In this document: positions 46,090-56,446 of the stretch, piece after piece
How the letters are laid out: each line of letters begins with the position of its first letter
Position numbering within the stretch: the stretch's first letter is position 1
From: Pictodentalium vernedei
Taxonomy: Eukaryota; Mollusca; Scaphopoda; Dentaliida; Dentaliidae
Reading direction: 5' to 3'
Assembly: GCA_031216915.1 (NCBI GenBank)
Contig: CM062294.1
Coordinates: forward strand, 28,272,985-28,336,984
Length of the DNA: 64,000 bases
Made by a program: the position numbers and the translations under genes
The notes under the pieces: generated by a model
The model's input: only the letters and a program-made list of their open reading frames with translations
Databases searched by the model: none
Told to the model about the DNA's origin: nothing

Positions 46090-46750
46090 AATGCAGATCG
46101 AGATCGGTGTCATTTCGAGTTTGAAGTAATATTAGCCAAGTTCGGTGATGAACAATTCTAAGAATGAAAATCATATCGAATAATTAAATCCTCTGTACCA
46201 AAAGCTCCACCTTCAGACACGTACATGTACATAATGGTGTTAAAGGCCTATGGTCGCAGGCTTTAAACATAGGAATCTCAATTAATCCTTTTATTGCCAC
46301 GCCAATTTATCAATATACGGGGGACATCTATGTACGCCTGTATGCGAGGAAGTTTAATAAAATTTATGACATATTTGAAACTCTTTTATCTGATTATTTG
46401 TTGGAAAGGGCTCAGAGAGATAGGTTTGATCTGCGTATACCAGAACGTACGGATAATCATCATAAAATAGGGGACAATAATCGCTTTTGGCAGAGAAAGT
46501 GGAAGATCGGTGAAGATGTAACTCCTTGAATTTATTTTTATGTCGCCTATATCAAGTAGGACGTCCATATAATAGTGATAATATATTTATCAGGCTTTTT
46601 GTGTTGACGTTTACATGGCATGTTGTGTTACATTGATGGATATGATATCGCACCGGGCACGTTCCTTTATGAATTTGATTCCAAGAATTTGATTGGAGTC
46701 TAATATTAGCTGCCCATGATATGTTAGACCCACGAACACGGATATTCACT
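46090..46750 (+). repeat. Duplicated segment, copy 2 (carries a family-F insert)
   Basis: Counterpart of 42060-42530 (cgaataattaaatcctctgt; aatatatttatcaggctttt; tggagtctaatattagctgc). The F element at 46282-46502 interrupts the match. Confidence 0.82.
46282..46502 (+). mobile_element. TTAA MITE, family F, copy 1
   Basis: It starts ttaatccttttattgccacg and ends ggcagagaaagtg. The right TTAA and one base are lost relative to the unfilled site at 42241. It shares ttgttggaaagggctcagag with the other F copies but lacks the complementary hairpin arm. Confidence 0.8.
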
Positions 46751-47037
46751 GGAAAACAAACCTAGTTAGAACCTTCCACGCCAATGGTAACTAACAGCCC
46801 GTCAACTGCAATTACAATTTAATTGCACCGTTCGACAAGTCCACAATATTTTATTTGACAAATGGGATGGACAAAGCATAAACATTCATACTATGGGACA
46901 ATTATTCATTGAGTTAGGAAAGAATCACCTCGTCCAATCAACTAAGCATGCAAGTCGAATATCATTAAAGGAAATTAAATTAAAATTATTGTCACAATAT
47001 GACAAAACGTGCTTTATGCAACCGACCTTTGTGGTAG
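46751..47037. other. Unassigned sequence
   Basis: Nothing recognised. Confidence 0.35.
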
Positions 47038-47617
47038 TAGGGCTGCACAGTATATCGATAAACCGATATATACCGGTATTCAAACCAATATCGATTGAAT
47101 ACCGGTGTAATTACAAAAATATTGGTTTATCGTCATTATTCATTTACCCACAATTTAATTTTTAAGATGTCTTGAGTTTTTTAACTTAGCCCCGAATGAA
47201 TAATATTATGCCTTTACGCAATTAATCGTCTGCATGTGCTCACGTAATATACAATTTCAGCAGTTGGAAAAATAATGTTAAAAAATTTCAACAAAACTAT
47301 ATCATGTGACCCCTCATTGAAACCGGCTCGTTGAGCTCATTCCAATGAGGGGGCACATGATATTTTTCTGTAGATTTTTTTTTGGAAAATCTGATTAACT
47401 TTTTTTTAAAATAATAAATTTTGATATCGTCAGCCTTGGGTAAAGGTTTTTCGAACCGCGTCATCAAGACATGCTAATTCGTTACGACTGTGATGCCTCA
47501 AGCCTCGATTGTGGTACTTATGTTCATTTTTCTGAACAATTTTCGATATACCGGTATACCGCGGTATTTTTTTGAATACCGATACCGGTATTCAGTTTTG
47601 AATATCGTGCAACCCTA
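47038..47617. mobile_element. hAT-like MITE containing a nested MITE
   Basis: The ends tagggctgcacagtatatcg and its imperfect complement aatatcgtgcaaccct, with repeated ccgatataccggtat motifs, resemble hAT-type termini. A decayed family-A-beta MITE lies inside (47209-47448). An 8-bp target duplication could not be seen. Confidence 0.65.
47209..47448 (-). mobile_element. TTAA hairpin MITE, family A-beta, decayed copy
   Basis: The left end is eroded (gcctttacgcaattaatcgt). The core palindrome catgtgacccctcattgaaa is mismatched on one side, and the right end reads ccttgggtaaaggt. It is the most diverged A-beta copy here. Confidence 0.75.
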
Positions 47618-48295
47618 TCAGGCGCTGTTGTCGTAAAATCTACAGACATGCGTGGCATCAACAGGTTGTGTAGGTTACAGAAATGAAAGATGATTGCCAT
47701 TCAAAAATTAAATTCTTGCTTCCATAACATCTTACAAACTAACAAACATGGGAAGGTTTACGGCAAGCATTGCATTGGACGTGGCCAGCGCAGGAAAGGA
47801 GAAGCCTTCAAGTTTAGTGACATTTTGGTTTGTAGTGCCAGATACAACCATGCATATTAATTGCAATAGTTCTATACCATAATGCAACTCCAGCCGAGTC
47901 AATACATACCCACATGTAACAAATTCATTTAAAATGCATGTGTTAGCCTGATTGGACTTCACACTCGGCATTTTCGGATTTGCAACGGATTTTGGTTATT
48001 ACGCCCGGCCAGGGATGTCGATGTAATTAACGATTGGTCGCGACTGACACAGGGGGTGTTGAAGGCGCCAGACAAGAAGATTAAAACAGAAGTGTGAAAT
48101 ATGTTTCGCCGGTGGACGTACAGGAATCCACTTCCAAAGGAAAACCTTCCAGTTTGGGATCTTCATGGCATTGCATGTATTCGAAACACATTTTACATGT
48201 AACCAAACTGCAAAGTTTACCCGCCTTTACTCTATAAAAAAAGATTTATCTTACAATCAACATGTATTTTGTCTGTATTAACTCCGCAACTGTCG
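47618..48295. other. Unassigned sequence
   Basis: Minus-strand frame 47732-47971 has no recognisable domain. Confidence 0.35.
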
Positions 48296-48343
48296 TGTAT
48301 CCGACCCCCTGATACAGATATTTGTATCAGGGGGTCGGATACA
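48296..48343. repeat. Hairpin with 24-bp arms
   Basis: The sequence tgtatccgaccccctgatac and its complement are separated by agatattt. Confidence 0.88.
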
Positions 48344-48461
48344 AGCACGTTCCTTTCGCGTGAGTTCCATTTTTTTTCTTTTTGTTCATCCGCACGAATA
48401 AAAGTTCGTTATATATTCGTCTACATTCTTGACTTATCCTCCATATATTGTAAGATAAAAT

Positions 48462-48618
48462 GATTATTACCATTATGTGGATGTACAAAATATGTATCCG
48501 AGTCTCGCTCCGGGTTCTAAGGGTAGATCACGACTCGTCTTCGACTCGTCGTGATCTACCCTTAGAACCCAGCGAGACTCGGATACATATTTTGTACATC
48601 CGCATAATGGTAATAATC
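48462..48618. repeat. 157-bp near-perfect palindrome
   Basis: Arms of about 75 bp run from gattattaccattatgtgga through gggttctaagggtagatcac, then their complement. Only two or three mismatches are visible. It shares tatccga with the hairpin at 48296, so the two may belong to one element. Confidence 0.92.
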
Positions 48619-49213
48619 TCTATATATCTGATTCTCTATAAGAATCTCTCTGAACCAATTAGGCTCACTAAAGGGGTTTCGGGGTATCACACCGATATTC
48701 CCAGGCTCTAAATTTACTGGCATATTATCTCTGTTCCGTGACAATTTATTTTTACTTTTCTCCAATTCATGGGTTGTCCCTGTCTGCAGCCGTGGTCAGG
48801 TAAGCAGTACTTTAGAAGAAAACAAATTAGCGTCGTCATCTGCAGAAGCGAGTGGAACGGTGACACATCCTTTTCAACCATCTGATGTCGTGCATTTCAC
48901 ACTTCCTTCAAAAGACATCTCCCACATGCACAGTCCTGTTTCACCACCGTTGTCGGCATTTGCTCTTTTTTCTTTTGTTCTCGGCGATAATGGCAAACAT
49001 GTTCCTACAAAGTCGGAAAGACAGACACCCACACGCACACGCCTGCATCTTCCACACAAAGATTCTGTCCTCTATCGACTGACTTACGATTTCGTGGAGC
49101 AGCGATTCACTGAATCATTGTTTATTCATATTCACATTTTTCAACAATACTGAGATGCAGTTCGGCCGCCGTGGCTGGTCATTTTCCACTGGTGGGCACT
49201 GTTTCCGCGAACG
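48619..49213. other. Unassigned sequence
   Basis: Overlapping frames on both strands at 48860-49153 lack recognisable domains. Confidence 0.35.
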
Positions 49214-49228
49214 CAATAATATTAGATT

Positions 49229-49585
49229 TATTTATTTATTTATTGGTGTTTCAGGTCACATATTTCTGCACAATGGTTAATCATGACCACGACAGTTTTA
49301 CGGGTGGAGGAAGCCGGAGTACCCGGAGAGAACCACCAAACAACGGCGCGCAACTGTCAGCTCCCCAACATACTAACTCCTCAAAAGCAGGGTTAGCATT
49401 GGTTGAAGACAGGTGCACCATTGACGTGCAGTACGCCTTAGTGCACAACGTCACCGTGCCCCCACATGGGCAATGGGGGTGAAGTGTCTTGCCCAAGGAC
49501 ACAACGCGGTTGCCGCAGGTGGGATTCGAACCGAGGACCTCTTGGCTTACAGCCTGCACCTCTACCTACTGAGCCACCGCGCCGC
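49229..49585 (-). mobile_element. SINE with tRNA-like head, 15-bp target duplication
   Basis: A complete copy. It has a plus-strand attt tail, the common body, and the head, whose minus strand reads gcggcgcggtggctcagtag (A-box) then ggttcgaatcccacc (B-box). The repeat caataatattagatt flanks it at 49214-49228 and 49586-49600. Confidence 0.96.
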
Positions 49586-49752
49586 CAATAATATTAGATT
49601 CCAAATACTAATAAGAGGAATAGTCATCAAAAATGTAATTAATTTGCTTCATTAATTAAAATTTTGCTGTTGATGATTTTTATGACGTGGTAAACGCATG
49701 ACGGGACATCACTGCGCATGCGTGGATTACTGTACTATATTCTATTGATTAT

Positions 49753-49780
49753 TAACCCTTTACCCAACGCGGACGATAAG
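49753..49780 (+). mobile_element. Left end of a family-A-beta MITE
   Basis: The sequence ttaaccctttacccaacgcg then gacgat matches the A-beta left terminus, after which SINE tail sequence takes over. Confidence 0.65.
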
Positions 49781-49796
49781 TATGTGACCTTAAACA

Positions 49797-49858
<62 letters not shown>
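49781..49858 (+). mobile_element. 5'-truncated SINE tail with long AAAT run
   Basis: The sequence gtatgtgaccttaaacataa is followed by about fifteen aaat units. It interrupts a family-A-beta left end. Confidence 0.75.
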
Positions 49859-49859
<1 letters not shown>

Positions 49860-49992
49860 CATAAGGCTGCTGTACAGAGGCGTAAATCCTGGATGACCTG
49901 GTAGAGGATTTTCCTCAGACTTCTCCAGAAAGGAATGTTTTGTCTCGTCGGGCAGTAGTAGGGCGGAGTATTATTGCGCCACAATTGTGTGA

Positions 49993-50093
49993 AACCGTTA
50001 CTTATTCCCAGTTCCTTATTCGACATTCGTTATGAACCGATACAATCGATTGATAACGTGTGCCGAATAAGGAAATGGGAATAAGTAATTGTC
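49993..50093. mobile_element. Hairpin MITE K, copy 2
   Basis: The arms aaccgttacttattcccagt and complement actgggaat-type (here ggaaatgggaataagtaatt) enclose ttcgacattcgttat and its complement. Confidence 0.82.
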
Positions 50094-50376
50094 ACATCTC
50101 CACAAAGAACTCATATCACAAAAGAATCGACGCTTGCAATGAAGCATTTAATACAAACTTATGCACAGATCCTCTTACCGGGCATATTGTCACGCCCGTG
50201 ATGCTCCAGCCGAAAATACTAAGACAGAATACAACGAGGGTGAAGGACTGGGGACTGTAATCAACGACGACCCCAGTTGGAGTTTTCCTGTATTTCACGA
50301 GTTCCGAAGGGTCGTTGTTTCCTCCCCCCAACCCTCACCTCCGTACTGCACAGGAGTTGTGTTCTACATACCACAA

Positions 50377-50625
50377 TTAACCCTTCACCCAACACAGATG
50401 ATATCAAAATTTATTATTTTAAATATAATTTTTAAAAAATTTTCAAAACATTTCAACAAAACCATATCATGTGACCCCTCGTTGGAACGAGCTCGACGAG
50501 CTCGTTCCAACGAGGAGTTACATGATATGGTTTTGTTGAAATTTTTTGAAAAATAATATTTTTTCAACTGCTGAATTTACACATTACGCGGGCGGATGCC
50601 GTCGATTCGTTGGGTAAAGGGTTAA
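50377..50625 (+). mobile_element. TTAA hairpin MITE, family A-beta, copy 3
   Basis: It runs ttaacccttcacccaacac ... cgttgggtaaagggttaa, with a near-perfect central palindrome (about 50462-50535). Confidence 0.88.
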
Positions 50626-51223
50626 CTCTGAACAATCCACAATGTACGCTTGTACAAGCCCGGTAGTCCCTCAGAAACCATTGACTCAAACGTAATTTAA
50701 ATTCTGATGAACAGAAAAAAAATATTCCCACTTGCAATTTGATGGTGAGAATTCGTGAATGTGCACTTCTGTTGCAAATAGTATTTTAAATGCAAGTGAG
50801 TAGTTTTATTATTAATTTATGTGATTGAGGATTCGGTGATTCGATCATGTTTAAAGAATGAGATCGAAAAAACATTATTTTGCGCGTATGGTGAAAAACT
50901 ATTTGCCAAATTAAATACAAACATGACACGATTCAAATAGTGATATTGTTTTATACAATATTTCACACGGTAGCATTATTTGTAGCATTTATTGGTTCAT
51001 CTGCCTGGGTGATTCGGACCACAGGGACATTGCATCTAATGGGGGGTATTCCCCACTGCTGTCCTCCTTTTAGTGTCTTTTACCCAATTCATACGCAGTC
51101 ACCGCCGCCAACATCTCTTTCTAAATCCCCACTCGTGGTGCGTGAAGGGTTGTGTACAACTGATCTGAATAAGGTAATTTCAGTAACTAAAAACTATCAG
51201 AGAATAAATATTATGTTTTATCA
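50626..51223. other. Unassigned sequence
   Basis: Nothing recognised. Confidence 0.35.
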
Positions 51224-51957
51224 TTATGACTCGTCCGTTTTGTTCACTTTAAAACATTTGATATTTTGCTTTCATATTGATCAGTGATAAATAAAGCCTT
51301 CCGTCAATTTCATTGGTCAATTTCAAAACTAGACAATTTGATTGGCTGAACAAAATAAAACTGGGCCACATTTTCATAATTTGCATAATTAGAGTAGAGA
51401 GCTTTCATTGGTCAGTTTCAAAACTGGACAATTTGATTGGCTAAACAAAATTCAACTGGATTACATTTGCATAACTTCAGTAGGGAGAATTTACGTTATC
51501 TGTCCTATTTAGGGTGGGTTATATTATATTAATCTTTTACCTACAAGAAAAGCGCCATTCAGTTTGTTTATATTTTCACTTTTTGCTTCCAAAACATAGG
51601 TTATGACCCCTCAGTGGAACGAGCTCGACAAGCTTGTTCCAATGAGGGGTCATAACCTATGTTTTGGAAGCAAAAAATGAAATTTTTTAGTTGTACGAGG
51701 ATGTTTTTTCGAAGTGCCGTCTGCAACTCAAGTTAGGTGATGGGTTAAAAAGTCATACTAAGTGGCTAGTTTGTGCGTGTGTGTGTCATATGATAAATAG
51801 AATATGAAATGAGTGTTTTTCTCATATAATATTTATGAAACTCGTCCGAATTTTCTGTCTGGGCTCGCCAGAGGTTCGCCAAAACGGAAAATTCTTAGAC
51901 TCGTTACAGAAATATTATATGAGAAAAACACTCATTCCATATCCTCTATTTATTACA
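51224..51957 (+). repeat. Dispersed repeat R, copy 2
   Basis: Full-length counterpart of 19458-20190, including the internal A-gamma MITE and the terminal hairpin. Confidence 0.88.
51529..51748 (+). mobile_element. TTAA hairpin MITE, family A-gamma, copy 2
   Basis: It runs ttaatcttttacctacaaga ... ggtgatgggttaa. The palindrome arms are cataggttatgacccctca and complement. Confidence 0.8.
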
Positions 51958-52626
51958 TCTTCGGAAGTGTTGTTCATGCATCAACTCTTCGCAACTTCGA
52001 AAATATCGAAGAGAATTTCTTCCTTTGTCATAAGTTTCGTAAATATAACACCGGCCTTTAGAAGCGACTGTTCTCTCACTGAGGATTTCGATGGAAATTT
52101 CGAATTCTGTGAGATTCGTATTTTAAAATACTCCGTTCAGAATAAAATTGTCAGTTTTCAGTTAATATCGACAAGAAAACATTTTTGTCAAAACTTTTTC
52201 AGATAAAGAGGAAATCATTATTTCACGTTGTATGACGTTGTTGGTCTACCTTTTAAACTGGCGACTGGAATTAACGAGGGGTATCATCGCAATGTATAAT
52301 TGTTAGACACCATTTCCAACATCGATGCAAGACGTTATCTTCTTCCGTGAGTCGTAAGTTCTCTCATGTAAGGCGTGGCATCCACAGGTTGTGTTGGAAA
52401 CGTTGGGATCTCGACCCCCGCACAAAGTGGTACTGGATGGAACTTTGAATCACACGACAAGAAGTGCATCGCATCGTCTCAAGAGTTTATCAAGGTGCCA
52501 TCTGCAACGATAAAGCATTGAAATGGCGCCTTCACGCACTCAAGGGACGATACATACTCTTTTCTATATCGGCTGGCTTTCTGGTAGTAAAAAGGCGCCG
52601 GCTTGAGCGTTTTGGTTACAGGCAAT
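51958..52626. other. Unassigned sequence
   Basis: Plus-strand frames at 51813-52206 run out of repeat R into AT-rich sequence and show no domain. Confidence 0.35.
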
Positions 52627-52698
52627 ACGTCGCATGAGTGCTAGAATGTCCTATGTCCCCTAAGGGGACATAGGACACTCTAGCGCTCAGGCGACGGA
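52627..52698. repeat. Small hairpin repeat, second copy
   Basis: The sequence gtgctagaatgtcctatgtc and its complement around cctaagg; related to 36337-36418 inside the LINE. Confidence 0.88.
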
Positions 52699-53289
52699 TA
52701 GTGTATTTATAAAAGAGGGAAAAGACGCCCTTCACTCAATAACTCCCTCATTTCAACGACTGGGCACTATCCCAATCATGCTCAAATCAACAAGGATATG
52801 TAGCGTTCTTATAAGTGGTTATTGGTAAAACTAACAATCACTCGGAGCTACAGACTGTTGTTAATCTGATAATACATGTGTACCTTTTTTGTACTAGATG
52901 TTCGTCAATTAATCAATTTCCACTGTCCCGAGGCTCAACTTGATGGATTTATTCATGCCGGACAAATATTTTCTTTGATTTATTTTATTTGTCTTAGAAC
53001 CTGTGCACTACTTCTCAAGCCGACTGGGCATGGTTATAATAACTTAGTATTTGACCATAACGCACAGAACAGATAAGTAGAACTGACTAGAGCACGCTCT
53101 CCGAAATCTTTTCATAAATGAATTGAGAACAAGAAATTAACCACTCATGTTATCTATTCCTTTATCTTCTCCGGATTGGTAAGAGACGTGAAATACCCGA
53201 TACAACAATAGACTAGGTGTTCAAGTGACGTCACACCTATACTCACTTACCATAACTGGACCCGTGCGTTCTGTGAATTGGCGTGTAAG
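52699..53289. other. Unassigned sequence
   Basis: Nothing recognised. Confidence 0.3.
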
Positions 53290-53839
53290 TTACTAACGTC
53301 ACTGTCGGTATTCATGAATTTGAACAACCTGCCAACGTGCTGTAACACCTCGCCGCTTCCCCCTTAATGACATTATGACGTAGCTTGTGACCCGATCGGA
53401 AATTATTTATTTATTAGTGTTTAAGGTCACATACTTATGCACACTGGCTAATAATGACCGTGACAGTTTTACGGGTGGAGGAAGCCGGAGTATCCGGAGA
53501 GAACCACCGAGCAACGACGAGCAGCTGCCAGCTCCCCAACATCGTAACTCCGCACTGCAGCACAGGCAGGGTTAGATTGGTTGAAGACATGCGCACCATC
53601 GACGTGCAGTACGCCTTAGTACACGGCGTCATCGTGCCCCATGTGGACAATCGGGATTAAGTGCCTTGCCCAATGACACAACGCGGGAGTCCGAATCGAT
53701 CGCTCAGACGGCCACCCATCTGAGGACTAACCGGGCTCGACGTTGCTTAACTTCGGTGATCTGACGAGAACCGGTTACCGCAACGTCACCACACCCCCGA
53801 CCCGGCCGGAAAAACGCCCTCTGGTGTTCAAAGGGTTAA
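53290..53839 (+). mobile_element. TTAA MITE, family G, copy 4, carrying a SINE
   Basis: The right end gaaaaacgccctctggtgtt then caaagggttaa matches the family-G terminus at 13462-13493. Upstream, cattatgacgtagcttgtga matches 32570-32585. A SINE sits between them at 53404-53798. The left end was not delimited. Confidence 0.65.
53404..53798 (-). mobile_element. SINE with 5S-derived head, copy 4, nested in a MITE
   Basis: It has an attt tail on the left, the body, then the 5S-like head (53705-53776, minus strand cgtcagatcaccgaagttaa). Imperfect direct repeats gacccgatcggaaa and gacccggccggaaa flank it (two mismatches). Confidence 0.93.
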
Positions 53840-53857
53840 GATAATGTTACAGTGGCT

Positions 53858-54107
53858 TTAACCCTTTACCCAACGCTGACGATATCAAAATTTATTATTT
53901 TAAATGTCATTTGTTTTAATTTTTCAAAAAAATTCAACAAAACCATATCATGTGACCCCTCGTTGGAGCGAGCTCGAAGAGCTCGTTCCAACGAGGGGTC
54001 ACATGATATGATTTTGTTGAAATTTTTAAAAAAAATAATAATTTTTTAACTGCTGAATTTGCATATTACGCGGGCGGATGCGGCCGATTCGTTGGGTAAA
54101 TGGTTAA
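53858..54107 (+). mobile_element. TTAA hairpin MITE, family A-beta, copy 4
   Basis: It runs ttaaccctttacccaacgct ... cgttgggtaaatggttaa, with a central palindrome at about 53942-54015. It lies 18 bp from the end of the family-G copy. Confidence 0.88.
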
Positions 54108-54193
54108 CATGTTGACACTATTAGTTATACAGTTTAATGCTGATCTAATATGTTGTCAATCAATTATATATTTACTCTCATCATATACGCACG

Positions 54194-54308
54194 CGACAAC
54201 CGTTACTTATTCCCATTTCCTTATTCGACATTCATTATCAACCGATTGTATCTTTTATCAATTGATAACGAATGTCGAATAAGGAACTGGGAATAAGTAA
54301 CGGTTGTC
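54194..54308. mobile_element. Hairpin MITE K, copy 3 (complete)
   Basis: The arms gacaaccgttacttattccc and its complement ending gggaataagtaacggttgtc pair over about 50 bp around a tatcttttatca centre. Confidence 0.88.
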
Positions 54309-55285
54309 TCGTCCCCATCCTGTATATACCCAAAACGCCATGATGTGTGAATGCGTTCGTCACTGGGGCACGAGTGCCAGCGCGGAAGGATGGACCGAGA
54401 GGGTCATTCTCGAGTTCTATCCTTCCACTATGGCATGAGTGCCGCATTGATGTGCGCATTCACACATCGTGGCGTTCAAAGTTTATTACATACCTCTATG
54501 ATAGATATCATTTTCTAAATTTATCGTGAAGAATTCAGTCTTATTTGTTGAATTCAACAGTTCTGATCTGACGTCTGTTTGAAATAATAATAAAAAAACC
54601 CAGGTTGATTGGCAAACACGTGTCACAGATCAATGCGTTAACAGAAAAACATAAATGGAAAGTGTATACAAATAGGTTATATGCTGGCATTTTAAAAAAT
54701 TGGTTGCAATTATCTGAGAGATATTCGCTTCAAAGTCACAACCCGAGTGTTATAAAATCACTCCCCATTTATTTTTCGTTAATGTTGGTGGATTGGAACA
54801 AAAACATACATTTTCCAATTGACATTCGATTTATCGGCTGTTACCTCAACTTCAGAATTGATCAGGGTCAGAATGCGACGTTTCGATTGGCCGATTACGA
54901 AAATGGACGAAGTTTTTTTTTTTTTTTTTTTTGATGGATCCATGACGGCAAGTGGAAAATAGTCCGTCAACAGAAATCCGTATAGAACAAGTATTCCGTA
55001 TGGATTTGTAAATATAGAACTGGGGAAAAAGTAATAAGCGTATAATTACTGAATACATTAAATACCATATCTCAATTTGTAAACAAGAACGAAATTATGA
55101 AATGTTTGTTCACAGTGTTTAGCGCAAAGGCACTCGAGTTTTTACTTTGTGATTGTAAAATTGTCTGTAATCTGCGCACGTCAACACGTTTGAGGCACGC
55201 ATAGTTCGGATTTGAGAAAGTTGAAACTCTTATTTTCTTGAGTACCAAAATTGATGGGCAAACTGCAGCGGCAATGAGAAGCCAT
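54309..55285. other. Unassigned sequence with an unrecognised 109-codon frame
   Basis: The plus-strand frame 54605-54934 (begins MIGKHVSQINALTEKHKWKV) runs into a T18 tract that supplies its C-terminus. I see no domain and do not call it a gene. A partly palindromic stretch lies at 54340-54480 (tgatgtgtgaatgcg; complement cattcacacatcgtgg). Confidence 0.4.
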
Positions 55286-55369
55286 TTCGTCCCCTGAGTT
55301 CCATTGTGTTCTGTGTGCCTATCGGCAGCCTACTGGCACATAGAACACATTGGAACTCGGGGGACGATT
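55286..55369. repeat. Hairpin repeat J, copy 3
   Basis: The arms gagttccattgtgttctgtg and complement with a longer loop (cctatcggcagcctactgg). Confidence 0.85.
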
Positions 55370-55566
55370 TGTGAAAGTCATATAATAACAATTGTTATCG
55401 TTAAATGTACAGTGATACGAACAACACGACCGGTTGCTTATTATTTTACAGTATTTGTAAACGTACTTTTCCCGGTATAGTGATAGTAAAAATACATCGC
55501 TCCGAACCACGACAAAATTAAACACAAAACACGTTAACCCGTTTAACGCGGTTAACAGGGCGAATT
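55370..55566. other. Unassigned sequence
   Basis: Nothing recognised. Confidence 0.3.
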
Positions 55567-55917
55567 ATATTTATTTATTTATTGGTCTTTAATGCCACAT
55601 ACTTATGCGCAATGTTTAATCGTGGCCGTGACACTTTTACGGTTGGGGGAAGCCGGAGTACCAGGAGAAAACCACCGAGCAACGACGAGCAACTATCAGC
55701 TCCTCAACATTCTGACTCTGTTCACACTCCGCTCAGGCAGGGTTACAGCGGTTGAAGATATGTGCACCATCGACGTGCAGTACGCCTTAGTACACATGTA
55801 GTCAACCGGGATAAAGTGCCTTGCCCAAGGGCACAACGCGGGTCGTCCCGGACGGAGATCGAACTCGGGACCTCTAGCATAGAAGTACAACAGTCTGCTA
55901 CTGAGCCACCCCGCCCC
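55567..55917 (-). mobile_element. SINE with tRNA-like head (variant)
   Basis: Plus-strand attt tail, body, and head whose minus strand reads ggggtggctcagtagcagac and gagttcgatctccg, the same head type as the fragment at 5151. The body has a small insertion (tgttcacactccgctc). A clear target duplication was not found. Confidence 0.9.
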
Positions 55918-56446
55918 ACACATAAATTAAAATTTGGTCTTGGATGAAACGACACGAGAAACAAGAAATGGCGATGAGAGCTAGTAATAATTTAATCCCA
56001 CAGCCCAATAGAGCTGTGGGATTAAATTATTACGAACACTTCCTTAAAACAGAAAATAGATTTGCTCATTTTGTTGTAAATAATATTTATCTGAACAGTT
56101 CCGGAAAAAAACAGTTGGAAGGATGACAAGCTTTAGTAATAAATAAACAAGTCTCGGAAGGGAATGTCTTTCTTGTGTTAAAAACTCGTCTAAAAATGTT
56201 GTGTTGAAAAATGTTTATTTCTCGAGTTTCTAAGTAAGTTGGAATAAGGGAAGTGAGATCATCTCTCGAACTGACCACGTGTCTCGTCGGCTAAATATGG
56301 TAGGTCCCCATTGCGAAGGTTAATGGAAAATGTCCTATAAATTAAATTTCATACGATACAAATATTTGTTTTCAAATTCATTTGTTGTGTTTGACCACCG
56401 ATGAATTATTTCGTTTGTCTTCTTGATTGAGGTTTTATATTTACCT
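55918..56446. other. Unassigned, with a short palindrome
   Basis: A palindrome lies at 55985-56030 (taataatttaatcccacagc and complement). Otherwise nothing is recognised. Confidence 0.4.

Noticed and set aside
49500-49585. Possible tRNA gene
   Set aside because: A- and B-box-like sequences lead straight into SINE body and are bounded by target duplications; the same holds at 5151, 55850, 56641 and 60350.
54605-54934. 109-codon plus-strand frame ending in poly-Phe
   Set aside because: The end is encoded by a T18 run; no recognisable domain and no supporting context.
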